A stretch of 64,000 nt of DNA from assembly GCA_000309865.1 (NCBI GenBank), contig AMGN01000016.1, forward strand, positions 1-64,000, read 5' to 3'. Position numbers and translations under genes: made by a program. Under the pieces are notes generated by a model. That model saw nothing but the letters and a program-made list of their open reading frames with translations. It made no database searches and had not been told where the DNA came from. Source of the DNA: Methanobacterium sp. Maddingley MBC34 (lineage in GTDB: Archaea > Methanobacteriota > Methanobacteria > Methanobacteriales > Methanobacteriaceae). This document shows, one piece after another, positions 45,067-55,440 of this stretch; the stretch's first letter is position 1; each line of letters begins with the position of its first letter.

Positions 45067-45951
45067 TTAAGTACCTGCAAATACTCCTGCCACTTTTTTC
45101 ATGTTTTCCAGGTAGTTTTGGCTGAGTGGATCCACTACCACCACTTTACCACCAATTTCATTGGCAATTACCTGAGCATTGCTGGTGGAAAACTCAGGGG
45201 AGACAAATATAACCTTAATACTTTCATTACGGGCAGTGTCCACCAGAATGGCTATGTTCTGCGGTGTTGGTTCTTTCCCTGCTTGCTCGATGGATATCTG
45301 CTGGAGATTATAATCCCTGCAGAAATAGGCCCAGGCAGGATGGTAAACCATTATTTTTGTATTGTTCTTTCCAGATAAAGTTTGGGTGATGTTTTTATCC
45401 AGCTGATCAAGTTCTTTTAAATATTCATCCCGGTTTTTAGTGTAATAATCCTTATTTTCAGGATCAGTCTGAACCAGAGTCTGGTAAATATTTTCTACCA
45501 TAATTTTAGCATTTCTGGGTGAAACCCATACATGGGGATCACTACCTTCCTCACCTTCTGCAGTGTTGGGGATGAGTTGGATTCCTGACGAGGTGTTAAC
45601 CACCTTCATTTGACTGTTCATACTGATGAGCTTGTCCATCCAAGTGAGTTCAAATTCAATATCTGATCCTACCTGGAAGTAGATCTGGGCATTCTGAACC
45701 TGTTTCATCTGATTGGGAAGAGGCTCGTAGGTGTGGGGATCTGCACCGGGTGGTACCATCACGGTCACATTCACTCTATCTCCACCTACACGTTTTACAA
45801 ACTCTTCCTGGGGCCCCACTGTTACTATAACTCCTATCTTGTCATCAGAAGATCCAGTGGAGTTTCCAGTGGAAGTGTAGATGTAGGTTGCTGTGATTAA
45901 AATTAGAATTAGTATTGATATGGATATAATGAGAATTTTTTTTCTTTCCAT
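45067..45951 (-). CDS. znuA: Zn/Mn-binding solute-binding protein (ZnuA)
   Basis: Extracytoplasmic metal-binding subunit. An N-terminal membrane anchor ([20 protein letters not shown]) without an obvious lipobox Cys leads into the cluster A-I binding fold. Metal ligands are the His of [23 protein letters not shown] and VYHPAWAYF, plus the acidic residue in VSPEFS. There is no long His-rich loop, which in bacterial relatives often marks zinc specificity, so manganese is an open alternative. First gene of the operon; divergent from the regulator gene with 138 bases between. Confidence 0.9.
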   Translation of the reverse strand: MERKKILIISISILILILITATYIYTSTGNSTGSSDDKIGVIVTVGPQEEFVKRVGGDRVNVTVMVPPGADPHTYEPLPNQMKQVQNAQIYFQVGSDIEFELTWMDKLISMNSQMKVVNTSSGIQLIPNTAEGEEGSDPHVWVSPRNAKIMVENIYQTLVQTDPENKDYYTKNRDEYLKELDQLDKNITQTLSGKNNTKIMVYHPAWAYFCRDYNLQQISIEQAGKEPTPQNIAILVDTARNESIKVIFVSPEFSTSNAQVIANEIGGKVVVVDPLSQNYLENMKKVAGVFAGT

Positions 45952-46012
45952 ATGGGTGGCACCGTTAATGATTCATTATCAGTTTTTAAGGAAAATTTTC
46001 TGTTATTTAATA

Positions 46013-46082
<70 letters not shown>

Positions 46083-46089
46083 ATGAGGC

Positions 46090-46482
46090 ATGGCCATAAT
46101 CAGCGTATCCCTAAGTGAAAAACTCCTCAAGGAAATCGATGCACTTAAGAATGATGTTGGATTTTCTGGTCGTTCAGAAGTATTTAGAGCCAGTACTCGT
46201 CTTTTAATTGCTGATAACGAGGAAAAAAATAAGTTAGAAGGCTATATCAATTCTATACTAATTTTAATTCATCCAAAAAAATCTGAGGATAAGGTCACTC
46301 AGATCAAGCACAATTTTGAGGATATTATCAATACCCAGATACACAGCCATTTGCAGGAGAATCAATGTCTGGAACTTTTTATCCTGGAAGGAGATGCTGG
46401 TAGGATGAGGGAACTTTCCCGTCTTCTTAATCGTAACATCAAGTTTTTATATTCCAAACTGGTTCCCTTACCCCAGGAATAA
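46090..46482 (+). CDS. Ribbon-helix-helix (NikR-like) metal regulator
   Basis: Transcription factor with an N-terminal ribbon-helix-helix ([20 protein letters not shown], then [17 protein letters not shown]) and a C-terminal ACT-like ligand domain containing [20 protein letters not shown] and [16 protein letters not shown]. The HSHL-x(5)-CLE pattern matches the NikR metal site (H, H, C). 130 residues, normal for NikR. It diverges from the metal ABC operon and probably represses it when metal is plentiful. The actual metal is not determined. Confidence 0.8.
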   Translation: MAIISVSLSEKLLKEIDALKNDVGFSGRSEVFRASTRLLIADNEEKNKLEGYINSILILIHPKKSEDKVTQIKHNFEDIINTQIHSHLQENQCLELFILEGDAGRMRELSRLLNRNIKFLYSKLVPLPQE

Positions 46483-46604
46483 AAAAAAAGCAAGAATAAT
46501 AAAAAAATAATTTTTTTAAACCTTAATTTCTACTTTTAAACCAGGTTTCAATATCATATTTTTTTCGAATAAACGATCAATCTAAAAGATTTAAACCCCT
46601 CATA

Positions 46605-48731
46605 TCATTTTAAAAGATTAACTAAGTCCTCAGGAGTGTTAACTGGAGCGTGGCAGGTGCCATTACCACAAACATAAGCTGTGGCTTTATTGTTCATCAT
46701 GATATTAGTTTCTGAAGATTCGATTATCTGATTTATCATTGCATCATCACTGGATCTGAGTATTAACATGCAATTTGGTAGATATTTTTTATAAAGGGCA
46801 TTTAACATAGCTTTAGTGTCTGCACTGTCTTTTTCTCCGGTGATTGCTATTTTAAAAGAAGGACCTCTCTTTAGAATTATTGCTGAAAGGAACATTGTAA
46901 ATGCAGATGGCGATTGTTCTATCATTGGGGAGAAATATTTTTCCAGTGCATTGGAAATCTCCCTGATATGAATATCCTCGGTTATTAGGTATAGTTTCTC
47001 TAGGTTCATCATCATTACAGAATTTCCAGATGGTAATGCAGTGTCATAGGCCTCTTTTTGTCTTACCAGGATTTCCGGAGCATAATCTGATGTGAAATAG
47101 AACCCTCCATTATCATGGTCCCAGAAGTGTTCCAGAATGGTTTGGTTGAGTTTAAGGGCAGTTTTAAGATATTCTGAGTTGAAGGTGGCCTGGTAGAGTT
47201 CCAGCAATCCCCAGATGAGGTAGGCATAGTCATCAAGATTACCGTCCACTGCTGCCTCCCCGTCACGCCAGCGATGATGTAACCGTCCCTGTTGGTTGAT
47301 TTTAGTCATGATGAAGTTCACTGCTTCAGTAGCTGCCAGTAAATAATCTTCCCTGCCGAATACTTTACCTGCCAGGGCTAATGCCACAATGACCAGTCCG
47401 TTCCAGTCAGTGAGGATTTTATCATCTTTATGAGGATGCACCCGCCCCTCACGGGCCTGGAAGAGTGTTTCCCTTGCACTTTCTGTTTTCCACCATAATT
47501 CCTCTGGGGACATTTCCAGTTTTTTTGAAAGCTCATCCCAGGTTTGACTCCTGTGAAGTATGTTTTTACCAGTTTTTTCACCTGTAGCTTCGTCTTTGAA
47601 GTTTCCGTTCTCTGAAACTGAGTAAACCCGTGAGAAAAGTTCCCCTTCCTCTGGACCCAGTATATTGATGATTTCATCCAGAGTCCACAGGTAGAATTTA
47701 CCTTCTTCCCCTTCACTGTCTGCATCCTCAGCAGAATAAAATCCATCTTCTGGTGATCTCATGTCCCTTAAAAGGTATTCAAGAACTTCTTCAGCTGTTT
47801 CCCTGTATTTAGTTTTTCCAGTGGCCTGAAATGCTTCGGTGTATGCAATTACCAGGAGGGCCTGGTCATACAACATCTTTTCAAAGTGGGGAACAACCCA
47901 CTTGCGGTCCACAGTGTAGCGGTGAAAACCAAAGCCAACATGGTCATATATTCCACCTTTTCTCATGGCATCCAGTGTCTTCTCTACCATGGTTAAGGCT
48001 TCATCTTCACCTGTATGTTTCCAGTACCTTAAAAGGAAAAGCAGGTGGTGGGGAGTGGGGAATTTCTGGTTAGTTCCGAAACCAGCGTATTCCTGGTCGA
48101 AGTTTTCCAGTTGTGACTGGTAGGTCTGGTTTAATATTCCATCATTAAGTTGTTCCCCTGATTTATCGGGGGATCTGTGAGAAATTTGTTGGAGTGATAG
48201 GGTCAGGTCTTCGGCTGATTTCAGGAGATCTTCCCTCTTGTTTTCCCAGAGATCATGAACATTTAAGATAAGGTCCCTGAGGCCAGTTCCCCTGGGGCCA
48301 GTGTCTTTGGGGAAATAGGTTCCTGCGAAGAATGGTTTAAGATCAGGGGTCATTATTATAGTGAGTGGCCAGCCCCCACTGCCGGTGATCATCTGGCACA
48401 CCGTCATGTAGACACTGTCAATATCTGGTCTTTCCTCCCGGTCAACCTTAACTGGTACAAAGACCTGATTTAGGAGATCACCTATTTCCGGATCCTGGAA
48501 GGATTCCCGGGCCATGACATGGCACCAGTGGCAGGTTGAGTAACCAATTGATAAAAATATAGGTTTATCTTCTTTTTTAGCCTTATCAAATGCTTCATCA
48601 CCCCATGGATACCAGTCTACAGGGTTATCTGCGTGCTGAAGGAGATAAGGGCTTTTTTCGTCTTTAAGATGGTTTTGGGTTTTTCCGGATTCTGGGGAGG
48701 ATTTTTGAGACATATTATCGCCAATATTCAT
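46605..48731 (-). CDS. DUF255 thioredoxin-like / six-hairpin protein (YyaL-like)
   Basis: 708-residue cytoplasmic protein of the spermatogenesis-associated-20/YyaL family, function unknown. The N-terminal thioredoxin-like domain (to about residue 170) has [20 protein letters not shown] and the CHWCHVM active-site motif. The C-terminal alpha/alpha-barrel resembles N-acyl-glucosamine epimerase-like enzymes ([45 protein letters not shown]). An internal ATG at 48713 is an alternative start. Present in many archaea and bacteria as a single gene. Confidence 0.92.
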   Translation of the reverse strand: MNIGDNMSQKSSPESGKTQNHLKDEKSPYLLQHADNPVDWYPWGDEAFDKAKKEDKPIFLSIGYSTCHWCHVMARESFQDPEIGDLLNQVFVPVKVDREERPDIDSVYMTVCQMITGSGGWPLTIIMTPDLKPFFAGTYFPKDTGPRGTGLRDLILNVHDLWENKREDLLKSAEDLTLSLQQISHRSPDKSGEQLNDGILNQTYQSQLENFDQEYAGFGTNQKFPTPHHLLFLLRYWKHTGEDEALTMVEKTLDAMRKGGIYDHVGFGFHRYTVDRKWVVPHFEKMLYDQALLVIAYTEAFQATGKTKYRETAEEVLEYLLRDMRSPEDGFYSAEDADSEGEEGKFYLWTLDEIINILGPEEGELFSRVYSVSENGNFKDEATGEKTGKNILHRSQTWDELSKKLEMSPEELWWKTESARETLFQAREGRVHPHKDDKILTDWNGLVIVALALAGKVFGREDYLLAATEAVNFIMTKINQQGRLHHRWRDGEAAVDGNLDDYAYLIWGLLELYQATFNSEYLKTALKLNQTILEHFWDHDNGGFYFTSDYAPEILVRQKEAYDTALPSGNSVMMMNLEKLYLITEDIHIREISNALEKYFSPMIEQSPSAFTMFLSAIILKRGPSFKIAITGEKDSADTKAMLNALYKKYLPNCMLILRSSDDAMINQIIESSETNIMMNNKATAYVCGNGTCHAPVNTPEDLVNLLK

Positions 48732-48765
48732 TTTATTCTTCTATTAAATTTAGGGCACTCGATTT

Positions 48766-48799
48766 ATTCTTTAATCTTCAATTCATTCTTTAATCTTCA
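48766..48799. repeat. 15-bp direct duplication, period 19
   Basis: ATTCTTTAATCTTCA at 48766-48780 and 48785-48799, between the DUF255 gene and the tautomerase gene. Confidence 0.85.
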
Positions 48800-48825
48800 G
48801 TTCCATTTACCTGATTTATATTCCA

Positions 48826-49014
48826 CTATGGTTCACGGTCACAGAGCAAGATATCTCCCACCCCTACATTCTCTGATTCCACTTCGCGGATTAAGATCAC
48901 CATGGCGGAAACTGGAAGGTTCAACACTTTACTGGCAGTTCTGGCAAATGAATTTACTAACTCCCTTTTTTGCTCCTTGTTCATTGGTGGAGCATCAATG
49001 GTTATTACTGGCAT
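48826..49014 (-). CDS. 4-oxalocrotonate tautomerase family protein
   Basis: 62-residue tautomerase-superfamily monomer. Pro-2, which becomes the N-terminal catalytic Pro1 after Met removal, is present in [16 protein letters not shown], followed by the family helix [15 protein letters not shown] and strand AMVILIREV. The usual Arg of the second active-site motif is visible. The physiological substrate in methanogens is unknown. AGGTGA precedes the ATG. Confidence 0.88.
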   Translation of the reverse strand: MPVITIDAPPMNKEQKRELVNSFARTASKVLNLPVSAMVILIREVESENVGVGDILLCDREP

Positions 49015-49277
49015 TAAATATTCACCTCCATTATTGATTTTAGATTATATTTTTTAAAAGTCATAAATTTATGCAACAAACTTGGCCTGATACTTAAATT
49101 ATATTAAATTTTGTGGTATTGATATAACAAATATACGGGTGAGATTAACTGTAAAAAATTAAACAGTGAATAAGAATATAAATTGATATAGATGTTTACA
49201 TACAATGATTTCAACCATTTTAATGATTAGATTTAATATCAATCCAATCATAATCCCCATAGGATTAGGAGATTTAT

Positions 49278-49772
49278 ATGAAAGATAAACCATCCATGGA
49301 AAAGGAAACCCCTAAAATCAAAGAATCTGCAGAAATATCATCTGAAAAACTGAATCGCAATGATGATTTTGAGGGTGAAAAAATATTTTCTGATGATAAA
49401 CTTAGAATCAAAAAACTGGAGAAGAAATTATCCCAGAAAGAATCAGAAATTATGTTCTTCAAAGAAAAAATGACCAACAATCAGGAAATCATCCTGGATG
49501 TTATTGAAGAAAAAAAACAGCTTAAAAATCAGATCAAAGATTTCGAACTTAAAGAACTGGATTTAAAGCTCAATAATTATATGGAACTTCAGCGTAAACA
49601 TCATAAAGTTGAACACCGGCTATTTGTAACTAAAAATCATTTGGATGAAGCAAATAAAGAGCTTGAGTTTAGAGCAAAGGTCATAGAAGACCTGGAAAAT
49701 CGTGGCATAAGTGATTATATCTTAGGAAGATTCCCAGATAGTTACCAGGAATATAAAAAGCGAGATAGATAA
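49278..49772 (+). CDS. Coiled-coil protein of unknown function
   Basis: 164 residues, highly charged (Lys/Glu/Asp), with long heptad-like helices from about residue 45 to 145 ([60 protein letters not shown]). The N-terminal 40 residues are disordered and Lys/Glu/Ser-rich; the short tail ([20 protein letters not shown]) is aromatic and charged. No signal peptide. Translation supported by AGGAGA about 10 bases upstream. Possibly a structural or scaffolding factor. Confidence 0.65.
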   Translation: MKDKPSMEKETPKIKESAEISSEKLNRNDDFEGEKIFSDDKLRIKKLEKKLSQKESEIMFFKEKMTNNQEIILDVIEEKKQLKNQIKDFELKELDLKLNNYMELQRKHHKVEHRLFVTKNHLDEANKELEFRAKVIEDLENRGISDYILGRFPDSYQEYKKRDR

Positions 49773-50451
49773 TATTTATTCGATTTTTAATATGTCACAC
49801 AGTTTTATTGATTTTCATTAAATTATAAAAAGGTCTTTTTTGTTAAATTTTTTTTAAAAATTAAATAATCAACCATAGTTTAACAGTGCAAATTTAAGGT
49901 GAAAACACAATTTCATAAAAAATGGTGAAACCTGTGTAAAATAACCAACTAATATAGCCCAAGTCATCAAAATAGAAGCATTTCTACATTTTTGTGATAT
50001 GGATATACAAAATATAATATTAATAAAAATTTAATAAAAATAGCATATTTTTACTTCGTTAAACGGAACTATTACGAAGTACACTATCACCCCACTTCAA
50101 ATATTAAATAGTTGATGATTTTAAATACTAAAATTAATTATTTCACTATGTTTCGATAAACGTTATTTTTTCATTTTAAAATTAAAAATTGGAATAAGTG
50201 GCATTTGAGAATTAAACCAAATTTAAACATTCATATTATCAATTCTATTAATCAGTAGCACACGATTATACATTGTCATAGTAAAACAGTACCTGGAAGA
50301 AATTGAAGCAATATCCTTGAAATATAATACCAAACGAGATGAAGCCGTATTGTAAAAATCATTATTTAGTAGTTTCAGTTTTTAGGATTGAAGTAAAAAA
50401 ATATTAATTAGTTAAACCAATTATAATATATAAAGTATCGGAGGGGAAAAA
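49773..50451. other. 680-bp intergenic region with a hairpin and a peptide-like remnant
   Basis: TACTTCGT (50052-50059) pairs with ACGAAGTA (50074-50081) in an 8-bp stem with a 14-base loop. Near 50280-50355 a short open frame reads KQYLEEIEAISLKYNTKRDE before a stop and lacks a start, so it may be the tail of a lost gene. GGAGG at about 50440 belongs to the next gene. Confidence 0.35.
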
Positions 50452-50673
50452 ATGGCAAGCCCTATATTGGCCCTGATTATATCTTTCTTTTTGCCGGGTA
50501 TTGGTACGGTGTATGCTGGAAATATAATGAAGGGGATAATAATTTTCATCGTAGCATTGATATTAGGAGCCTTAGCAACAATCTTTTTATTGGGAATCAT
50601 TGCGTATATACTCTACATCATTGTTTGGCTTTACGCTATGTACGATGCTTACACAACTGCTAGTGCTACATAA
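50452..50673 (+). CDS. Small TM2-like membrane protein
   Basis: 73 residues with two hydrophobic helices (MASPILALIISFFLPGIGTVYAG and IIIFIVALILGALATIFLL) and a third partial one. The PGIGTVYAGNIMKGI turn and the WLYAMYDAY end are characteristic of TM2/YozV-like small membrane proteins. Function unknown. Strong GGAGGGG ribosome-binding site 10 bases before the ATG, so it is probably well expressed. Confidence 0.75.
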   Translation: MASPILALIISFFLPGIGTVYAGNIMKGIIIFIVALILGALATIFLLGIIAYILYIIVWLYAMYDAYTTASAT

Positions 50674-50847
50674 GTTAAATATTTCTTTTCTTCTTTTTCT
50701 TTGGAGGGGCCCAATACCTTTTTGGATAATATTTACTTCAGTCTGATTATTACTAAATTTTTCTATACATTACCTTATTATAATTTTCCATTTAATCCTA
50801 TTAGCAATTATTAACTTATAGTGTGACCAAGTGAAAATGGTAATTGC

Positions 50848-53238
50848 ATGTCAGGAACAACAATAATTCTCGCCCTAGGAGATGATTCTGAATCTCTTAA
50901 AATCAACCAGATACTTTCCTCAAGTAATTACCACCCACTCACTGTGCTAAATTGGAAAAATTCCCAGTGGGAAAAACTCAACAGGAAAAAAAATGGCCAA
51001 TTGTTAATTTCAAATAGCAATACTCCTGATCTGGTTGATTCGGCGTTACTTGATTTAAATTCAGTTAGTTTAATCATAATAGACGATGAATTAAAGGATG
51101 ATAAGCATTTTAAATCTGTTTTTGAAGAATTAAATGATTTTAATAGTAAAAAATCCATTCCTGTAATTTTAATTACCTCTAATTCTGATTGCAATGTTAC
51201 AGAAGGGATCCATCTAAAAGAAAATGAAATTTGTCTATCCCGACCATTCCAAAGCCGCGAACTTCTATTAACGGTTGAAATAGCTTTTTACAAGAAAAAC
51301 ATGGAAAATGCTCTGAAAAAAAGCGAAGACAAATACCGTATTCTAATTGAAAATGCAGATGACCCAATTGCCATGATCAACTACCACGGAGAATTCCTCC
51401 TGGTGAATAAAAGTGCTGCCCTTTTCTTTGGATGCAAAGAAGAAAAATTCCTGGGAAAAACCATGTGGGAAATTTTTCCCAAAAAACAGGCAGATTCCCA
51501 GATGAAAAACATAAGAAAAGTTATTGAAACTGGTAAAGGGCGTATTATAGAAAGTAAAACCATCATCAGAGGCGAAGAATATTATTTCAGTACAAATATC
51601 CAGCCAATGCCCGGAAAAAGTGGAGAAATAAGGGCTGTGCAGCTTATTGCAAGGGATATTACCCCAATGAAGAAGGTGCAAAAAGCTCTGGAAAAAAGTG
51701 AAGAAAAATTCAGAGAAGTATTCAACAATGCCAACGATGGAATATCTCTCCATTTTGTTGATGAAGGATTACCCGGTAAATTTTGTGAAGTAAACAATGT
51801 AGTCTGCCAGAGACTGGGCTATACCAAAGAAGAACTTCTATTAATGGGTCCGCAGGATATTATTAATCAAGAAACCAAGGAAAAAATGCCGAAAGTTATG
51901 GAAAAATTAAGTTATGATAAAAGGGCCACTTTTGAAGCAGTACAAATTACTAAAGATGGGGAATTAATTACAACCGAAATCAGTAATCATCTTTTCAATT
52001 TACAGGGTAAAGAAATGATCATGTCCATAACCCGGGATATTTCCGATCGTAAAAAATCCGAAAACCAACTATTACGCATACTGGCAGGAATAGAAGGCAC
52101 CGGAGATTCCATTGGAATAGCAATGCCAGATGGTTCCCATTTCTATCAAAACCAATCCTTCAATAAACTATTCGGTTACTCAGTAAAGGAACTCAACACA
52201 CCCATGGGACCAGTGAAACTATTTGCAGATAAAGAACTGGGAAGATACATATTCCAAACTATAATGAATGGTAATAGCTGGGATGGGGAACTGGAAATGA
52301 CTGATAAGTCAGAGAGAATTTTCCCAGCACATATACAGGCCAATGCCATTAAAAATAAAAATAATGTAGTTATTGGATTAATTTATGTTTTGAATGACAT
52401 CACTGAAAGGAAAAGGGTGGAATATGCTTTAAAAACCAGTGAAGAGAAGTTCCGAAACCTGGCTCAAACCGCAGTGGATGCCATCATCATCATTAATAGT
52501 GAAGAAAAAATTGTCTTCTCCAATAGCAGCCTGGAAAGAATTTTTGATTACAGGGAAGAAGAAATACTAGGAGAATACTTGGACACACTAATCCCACAAC
52601 GGCATATGGAGGATTTCCAGGTTAAATTAGACTTTTTTCATCAGCATGACCGGGAAGGGGGAAACGTTTTTGAGTCATTTGGTCTCAGAAAAGACGGAAG
52701 TGAATTCCCACTGGAAATGTCCCTTAACACCTGGAAAGCAGAGGGGGATGTGTATACCACATTCATTATTCGTGACATAACCCAGAGGAAATTAAATGAA
52801 TTTAAAATGAAAATGAGAGGGGACATATTCCAGTTAATGGCGAATAACATTGAAGAGGTCTTCTGGATCATAGACCCCTTAACTGGACAGATACTTTACA
52901 TGAGTCCATCCTACAAAAAGATATGGGGTCAAACCATAGAAAACCTTTACCAGAACCCCCGTTCATGGATCGAGTCCATTCACTCTGATGATAAAGATGA
53001 ATTCATCTCTTTTATTTTTGGAAAAAACGGTAGAACAATCCAGCACAGGGAAAAAATTGAATGCAGAGTTCTGCGTCCTGATGGGGAGTTGAGGTGGATA
53101 AAAGTCAGGGCCTTCCCGGTGATCAATCAAAACAAGGAGATCTACCGCAGGATTGGTATAGCCACCGATATTTCCAATATTAAGAATATGGAACATAAAG
53201 CCCAGGAAAAAGATAATAAGTTTTTTAAGGAGTTATAA
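50848..53238 (+). CDS. Receiver-like plus five PAS-domain sensor protein without kinase
   Basis: 796-residue signalling protein. Residues 1-150 resemble a response-regulator receiver (IILALGDDSE; VSLIIIDDEL; SIPVILITSNSD; LSRPFQSREL, with Arg in place of the usual Lys). Five PAS domains follow, each opened by a SEEKFR/SEDKYR linker and closed by a DITxRK-type end (ARDITPMKK about 275; TRDISDRKK about 400; LNDITERKR about 525; IRDITQRKL about 650; TDISNIKN about 785). The protein stops there, with no HisKA, HATPase, GGDEF or other output domain, and the following DNA encodes none. Soluble and cytoplasmic. Confidence 0.82.
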   Translation: MSGTTIILALGDDSESLKINQILSSSNYHPLTVLNWKNSQWEKLNRKKNGQLLISNSNTPDLVDSALLDLNSVSLIIIDDELKDDKHFKSVFEELNDFNSKKSIPVILITSNSDCNVTEGIHLKENEICLSRPFQSRELLLTVEIAFYKKNMENALKKSEDKYRILIENADDPIAMINYHGEFLLVNKSAALFFGCKEEKFLGKTMWEIFPKKQADSQMKNIRKVIETGKGRIIESKTIIRGEEYYFSTNIQPMPGKSGEIRAVQLIARDITPMKKVQKALEKSEEKFREVFNNANDGISLHFVDEGLPGKFCEVNNVVCQRLGYTKEELLLMGPQDIINQETKEKMPKVMEKLSYDKRATFEAVQITKDGELITTEISNHLFNLQGKEMIMSITRDISDRKKSENQLLRILAGIEGTGDSIGIAMPDGSHFYQNQSFNKLFGYSVKELNTPMGPVKLFADKELGRYIFQTIMNGNSWDGELEMTDKSERIFPAHIQANAIKNKNNVVIGLIYVLNDITERKRVEYALKTSEEKFRNLAQTAVDAIIIINSEEKIVFSNSSLERIFDYREEEILGEYLDTLIPQRHMEDFQVKLDFFHQHDREGGNVFESFGLRKDGSEFPLEMSLNTWKAEGDVYTTFIIRDITQRKLNEFKMKMRGDIFQLMANNIEEVFWIIDPLTGQILYMSPSYKKIWGQTIENLYQNPRSWIESIHSDDKDEFISFIFGKNGRTIQHREKIECRVLRPDGELRWIKVRAFPVINQNKEIYRRIGIATDISNIKNMEHKAQEKDNKFFKEL

Positions 53239-53780
53239 TAGGGTTTCACCATCAGTTAGGATGTATTATTTTTTTAGGGGTGTAAATCTATTGGAATAAT
53301 AACTATTTTATAAACCCCCATCCCTTTTTGTGATACGTTTCACGGTTTATGCTTTAAAATTATAATTGTTTGTGACAAGAATGTATATTTGAGGCAATAA
53401 TCTGGCAAGGTGATGAACAACATTGCCATGAAATGTGAATATTGACCAAATAATATTTATTTATCAATAGTATTCAAAACTGGATGTTGCCTTATCCACC
53501 GCCTTAACGGACCCCTGTCCTGAGAGGGAAGAAACCCGCCGCCTCTTCCTTTTCAGGACAATTTTTTCTATTTATTATTGAAATATGATATTGAACGTTT
53601 TTTCCCCATTAATCCAGTTAGGGATTCCTTTTGACTTAGGTTAATCAAATAGTTTTATTTTATTGAAATTTTATTGAGAATTAAGTAAAATGATAAACCC
53701 ATATTGAATACAGTTTCATTTTTATTTGAATAATTTATTTCAATAATTTTATTATAGTGAATAAGAACAATATTTAGACT
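53239..53780. other. 540-bp intergenic region holding a candidate RNA
   Basis: Mostly AT-rich. TGGCAA (about 53402) pairs with TTGCCA (about 53424). The 53475-53570 portion is unusually GC-rich and forms the 17-bp hairpin described separately. Confidence 0.5.
53475..53570 (+). ncRNA. Candidate structured RNA or terminator with a 17-bp hairpin
   Basis: TGTCCTGAGAGGGAAGA (53516-53532) pairs with TCTTCCTTTTCAGGACA (53544-53560), 17 bp with two G-U pairs and an 11-base C-rich loop, followed directly by ATTTTTTC (53561-53568). Upstream lies a GC-rich segment with a small CCG-CCTTAA-CGG hairpin. In otherwise AT-rich DNA, 240 bases after the PAS gene, this could be a small RNA with its own terminator, the terminator of the PAS message or a cis-regulatory leader. 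A TATA-like stretch lies at about 53445-53460. Confidence 0.5.
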
Positions 53781-54167
53781 ATGAAATCTCCAGATAATGA
53801 ACCAGAAATGGTTCTTTTTACACTGATCTGCCCGGAATGTGGTGTTGCAAACCCGGATAATTCCCTTAATTGTTTGGTTTGCGAAAGAGATCTCAGTAAC
53901 ATAGTTCTTTTTTTAGAGGATGACTCATTTGACCTGGAATTAACCAGTGAATGTTTAATTGAATACCGTAAAAACTTCTGGGGTACTGATAGAACAGGTA
54001 AAGTTATAATATATCCTTTAAGTGAAATAACAAATATAGAATACGGATCACCAATTACACGATTTAAATTTGATTATAATGGTAAAAGACATGTGATACC
54101 ATTAAGGAAAGAGAATATGGAAATGTTGAAGGAAGTTCTTCCTAAAATTGTTGATAGATTATATTAA
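53781..54167 (+). CDS. Zinc-ribbon protein with PH/GRAM-like C terminus
   Basis: 128 residues, unknown function. A zinc ribbon CPECGVANPDNSLNCLVCERD (about 16-36) precedes an all-beta domain (VLFLEDDSFDLELTSECLIE; VIIYPLSEITNIEY; FKFDYNGKRHVIPLR) that resembles PH/GRAM-type domains, and a closing helix MEMLKEVLPKIVDRL. The protein at 61.6 kb has a related arrangement. No obvious ribosome-binding site, so the message may be leaderless. Flanked on both sides by candidate structured RNAs. Confidence 0.7.
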   Translation: MKSPDNEPEMVLFTLICPECGVANPDNSLNCLVCERDLSNIVLFLEDDSFDLELTSECLIEYRKNFWGTDRTGKVIIYPLSEITNIEYGSPITRFKFDYNGKRHVIPLRKENMEMLKEVLPKIVDRLY

Positions 54168-54265
54168 TTAAAATAAGCTCTGGAATATGGAATAAGCTTA
54201 AATTATTTAATTGATAATTTTTTTAACCAAATCCACATTATATTGGGATATTATCCAATCTATCT

Positions 54266-54276
54266 TTTTATATGTA
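54266..54276 (+). promoter_or_regulatory. TATA-like box upstream of the three-hairpin element
   Basis: CTTTTTATATG with flanking A/T lies 25-30 bases before about 54300, a suitable distance for transcription of the structured region that follows. Confidence 0.4.
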
Positions 54277-54294
54277 AAAATGCAGACATCATAG

Positions 54295-54490
54295 AAACAT
54301 TTAAATAGTAGGATAAGAGTAGATGTGTATGTGTGTGTAGTACACACATCAAAACCCTAGGTTTCAACCTAACATTTAACTCTATTTTTGGTTGGAACTA
54401 GAAACATGCTTCCAGAGATAAGCCATTTTTCCCCCCTACAAACCCCCTAAATCTCTGGAAGCTCCTTTCTTTACCAAGATAATATTATTC
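54295..54490 (+). ncRNA. Candidate structured non-coding RNA with three hairpins
   Basis: Three consecutive inverted repeats: ATGTGTGT (54329-54336) with ACACACAT (54342-54349); CTAGGTTTCAACC (54357-54369) with GGTTGGAACTAG (54390-54401), one bulge and one G-U; and a perfect 12-bp stem GCTTCCAGAGAT (54408-54419) with ATCTCTGGAAGC (54451-54462) closing a 31-base C-rich loop. No coding frame spans it. A TATA-like box sits upstream on the plus strand. It does not match tRNA, SRP RNA or RNase P features I can recognise. Confidence 0.55.
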
Positions 54491-54559
54491 TATCAATATT
54501 ACTTACCTATTAAAGACAATTCTAGAGGATTATGTCTCTAATTTTAGTTTAGTGATTAT

Positions 54560-55204
54560 TCATTCCGTTTTATTATTATCACCAGTTTTCATTTTCAATT
54601 CAAAAATCAAGGCCCATGCTTCTTCAACCTGAGGTGAAAAGGTGGAAGATGCCAGTTCTATGAACTGTTCCAGTGATTTTATTGCCTCCGGGTATTCATC
54701 CAGGAAATTGTGTGCAGAACCTTTACCTGCCCATGCCTGAGCATTATTTGGATTAATTTCAATGGCCTGGTTAAAGGACTCTAGAGCCTCTTTGTACTTC
54801 TTTAAACCAAAAAGGGCTGAGCCACGATTGTTCCAGACTTCATCATTTTCTTCTTCCAGTTCAAGGGAATGATCAAAGGAATTTACAGCCTCCTCAAACC
54901 GGGCCTGGGATGCGTATAAAACTCCCAGATTGGACCATGCCTGGGCATTATCCGGTTCAAGATCAAGAGCTGCCTCAAAAGATTCTTGAGCTTCATCCTG
55001 CAGCCCAATACGAGATAGTGCAACCCCACGAATGTCCCATATCTTGCTGTTATCAGGGTCAAGTACCAGTGCATCATCAAAATGTAAAAGAGCAGCCTTA
55101 TAACTTCCCTGAGTGAAAAGCTCATTACCCAATTTTAAGAGGAGAAGCTTCTCTTTTTGATTCTCCTTTTCGCCTTTTTCCTGGTTATTTTCTGTAGGAT
55201 TCAA
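54560..55204 (-). CDS. Tetratricopeptide repeat protein
   Basis: 214 residues built of five TPR units of 34 residues (for example LKLGNELFTQGSYKAALLHF; AWSNLGVLYASQARFEEAVN; VWNNRGSALFGLKKYKEALE; AWAGKGSAHNFLDEYPEAIK), plus a charged N-terminal tail (ENNQEKGEKENQKEKL). Serves as a protein-protein interaction scaffold in the cytoplasm; the partner is unknown. The start is TTG 55204, supported by GGTGAT just upstream; no ATG lies near. Confidence 0.85.
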   Translation of the reverse strand: MNPTENNQEKGEKENQKEKLLLLKLGNELFTQGSYKAALLHFDDALVLDPDNSKIWDIRGVALSRIGLQDEAQESFEAALDLEPDNAQAWSNLGVLYASQARFEEAVNSFDHSLELEEENDEVWNNRGSALFGLKKYKEALESFNQAIEINPNNAQAWAGKGSAHNFLDEYPEAIKSLEQFIELASSTFSPQVEEAWALIFELKMKTGDNNKTE

Positions 55205-55440
55205 CTAAAATCACCGATGATCTTTAAATGTTATTTTAAAAAAAAATTCTTAAACAAATAATCTCAAGATAAATGATTTATAACATAAGAATAATTAATT
55301 TTTAACATTAAAATAATGGTCTTTAAGGTTAATCTTTTTTTCCATATGATTTTTTAATTTAATTTATTTCTTTTAAAAAACCCTGTTTTAAAAAAAATGA
55401 TACTTGTTATCCTAAAAATTCAGTACACTAATTGTAAATT

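Noticed and set aside
53402..53430. Possible box C/D guide RNA (GTGATGA near 53411)
   Set aside because: A C-box-like sequence is present but no properly spaced D box (CTGA) or C'/D' pair was found within the usual 50-70 bases.
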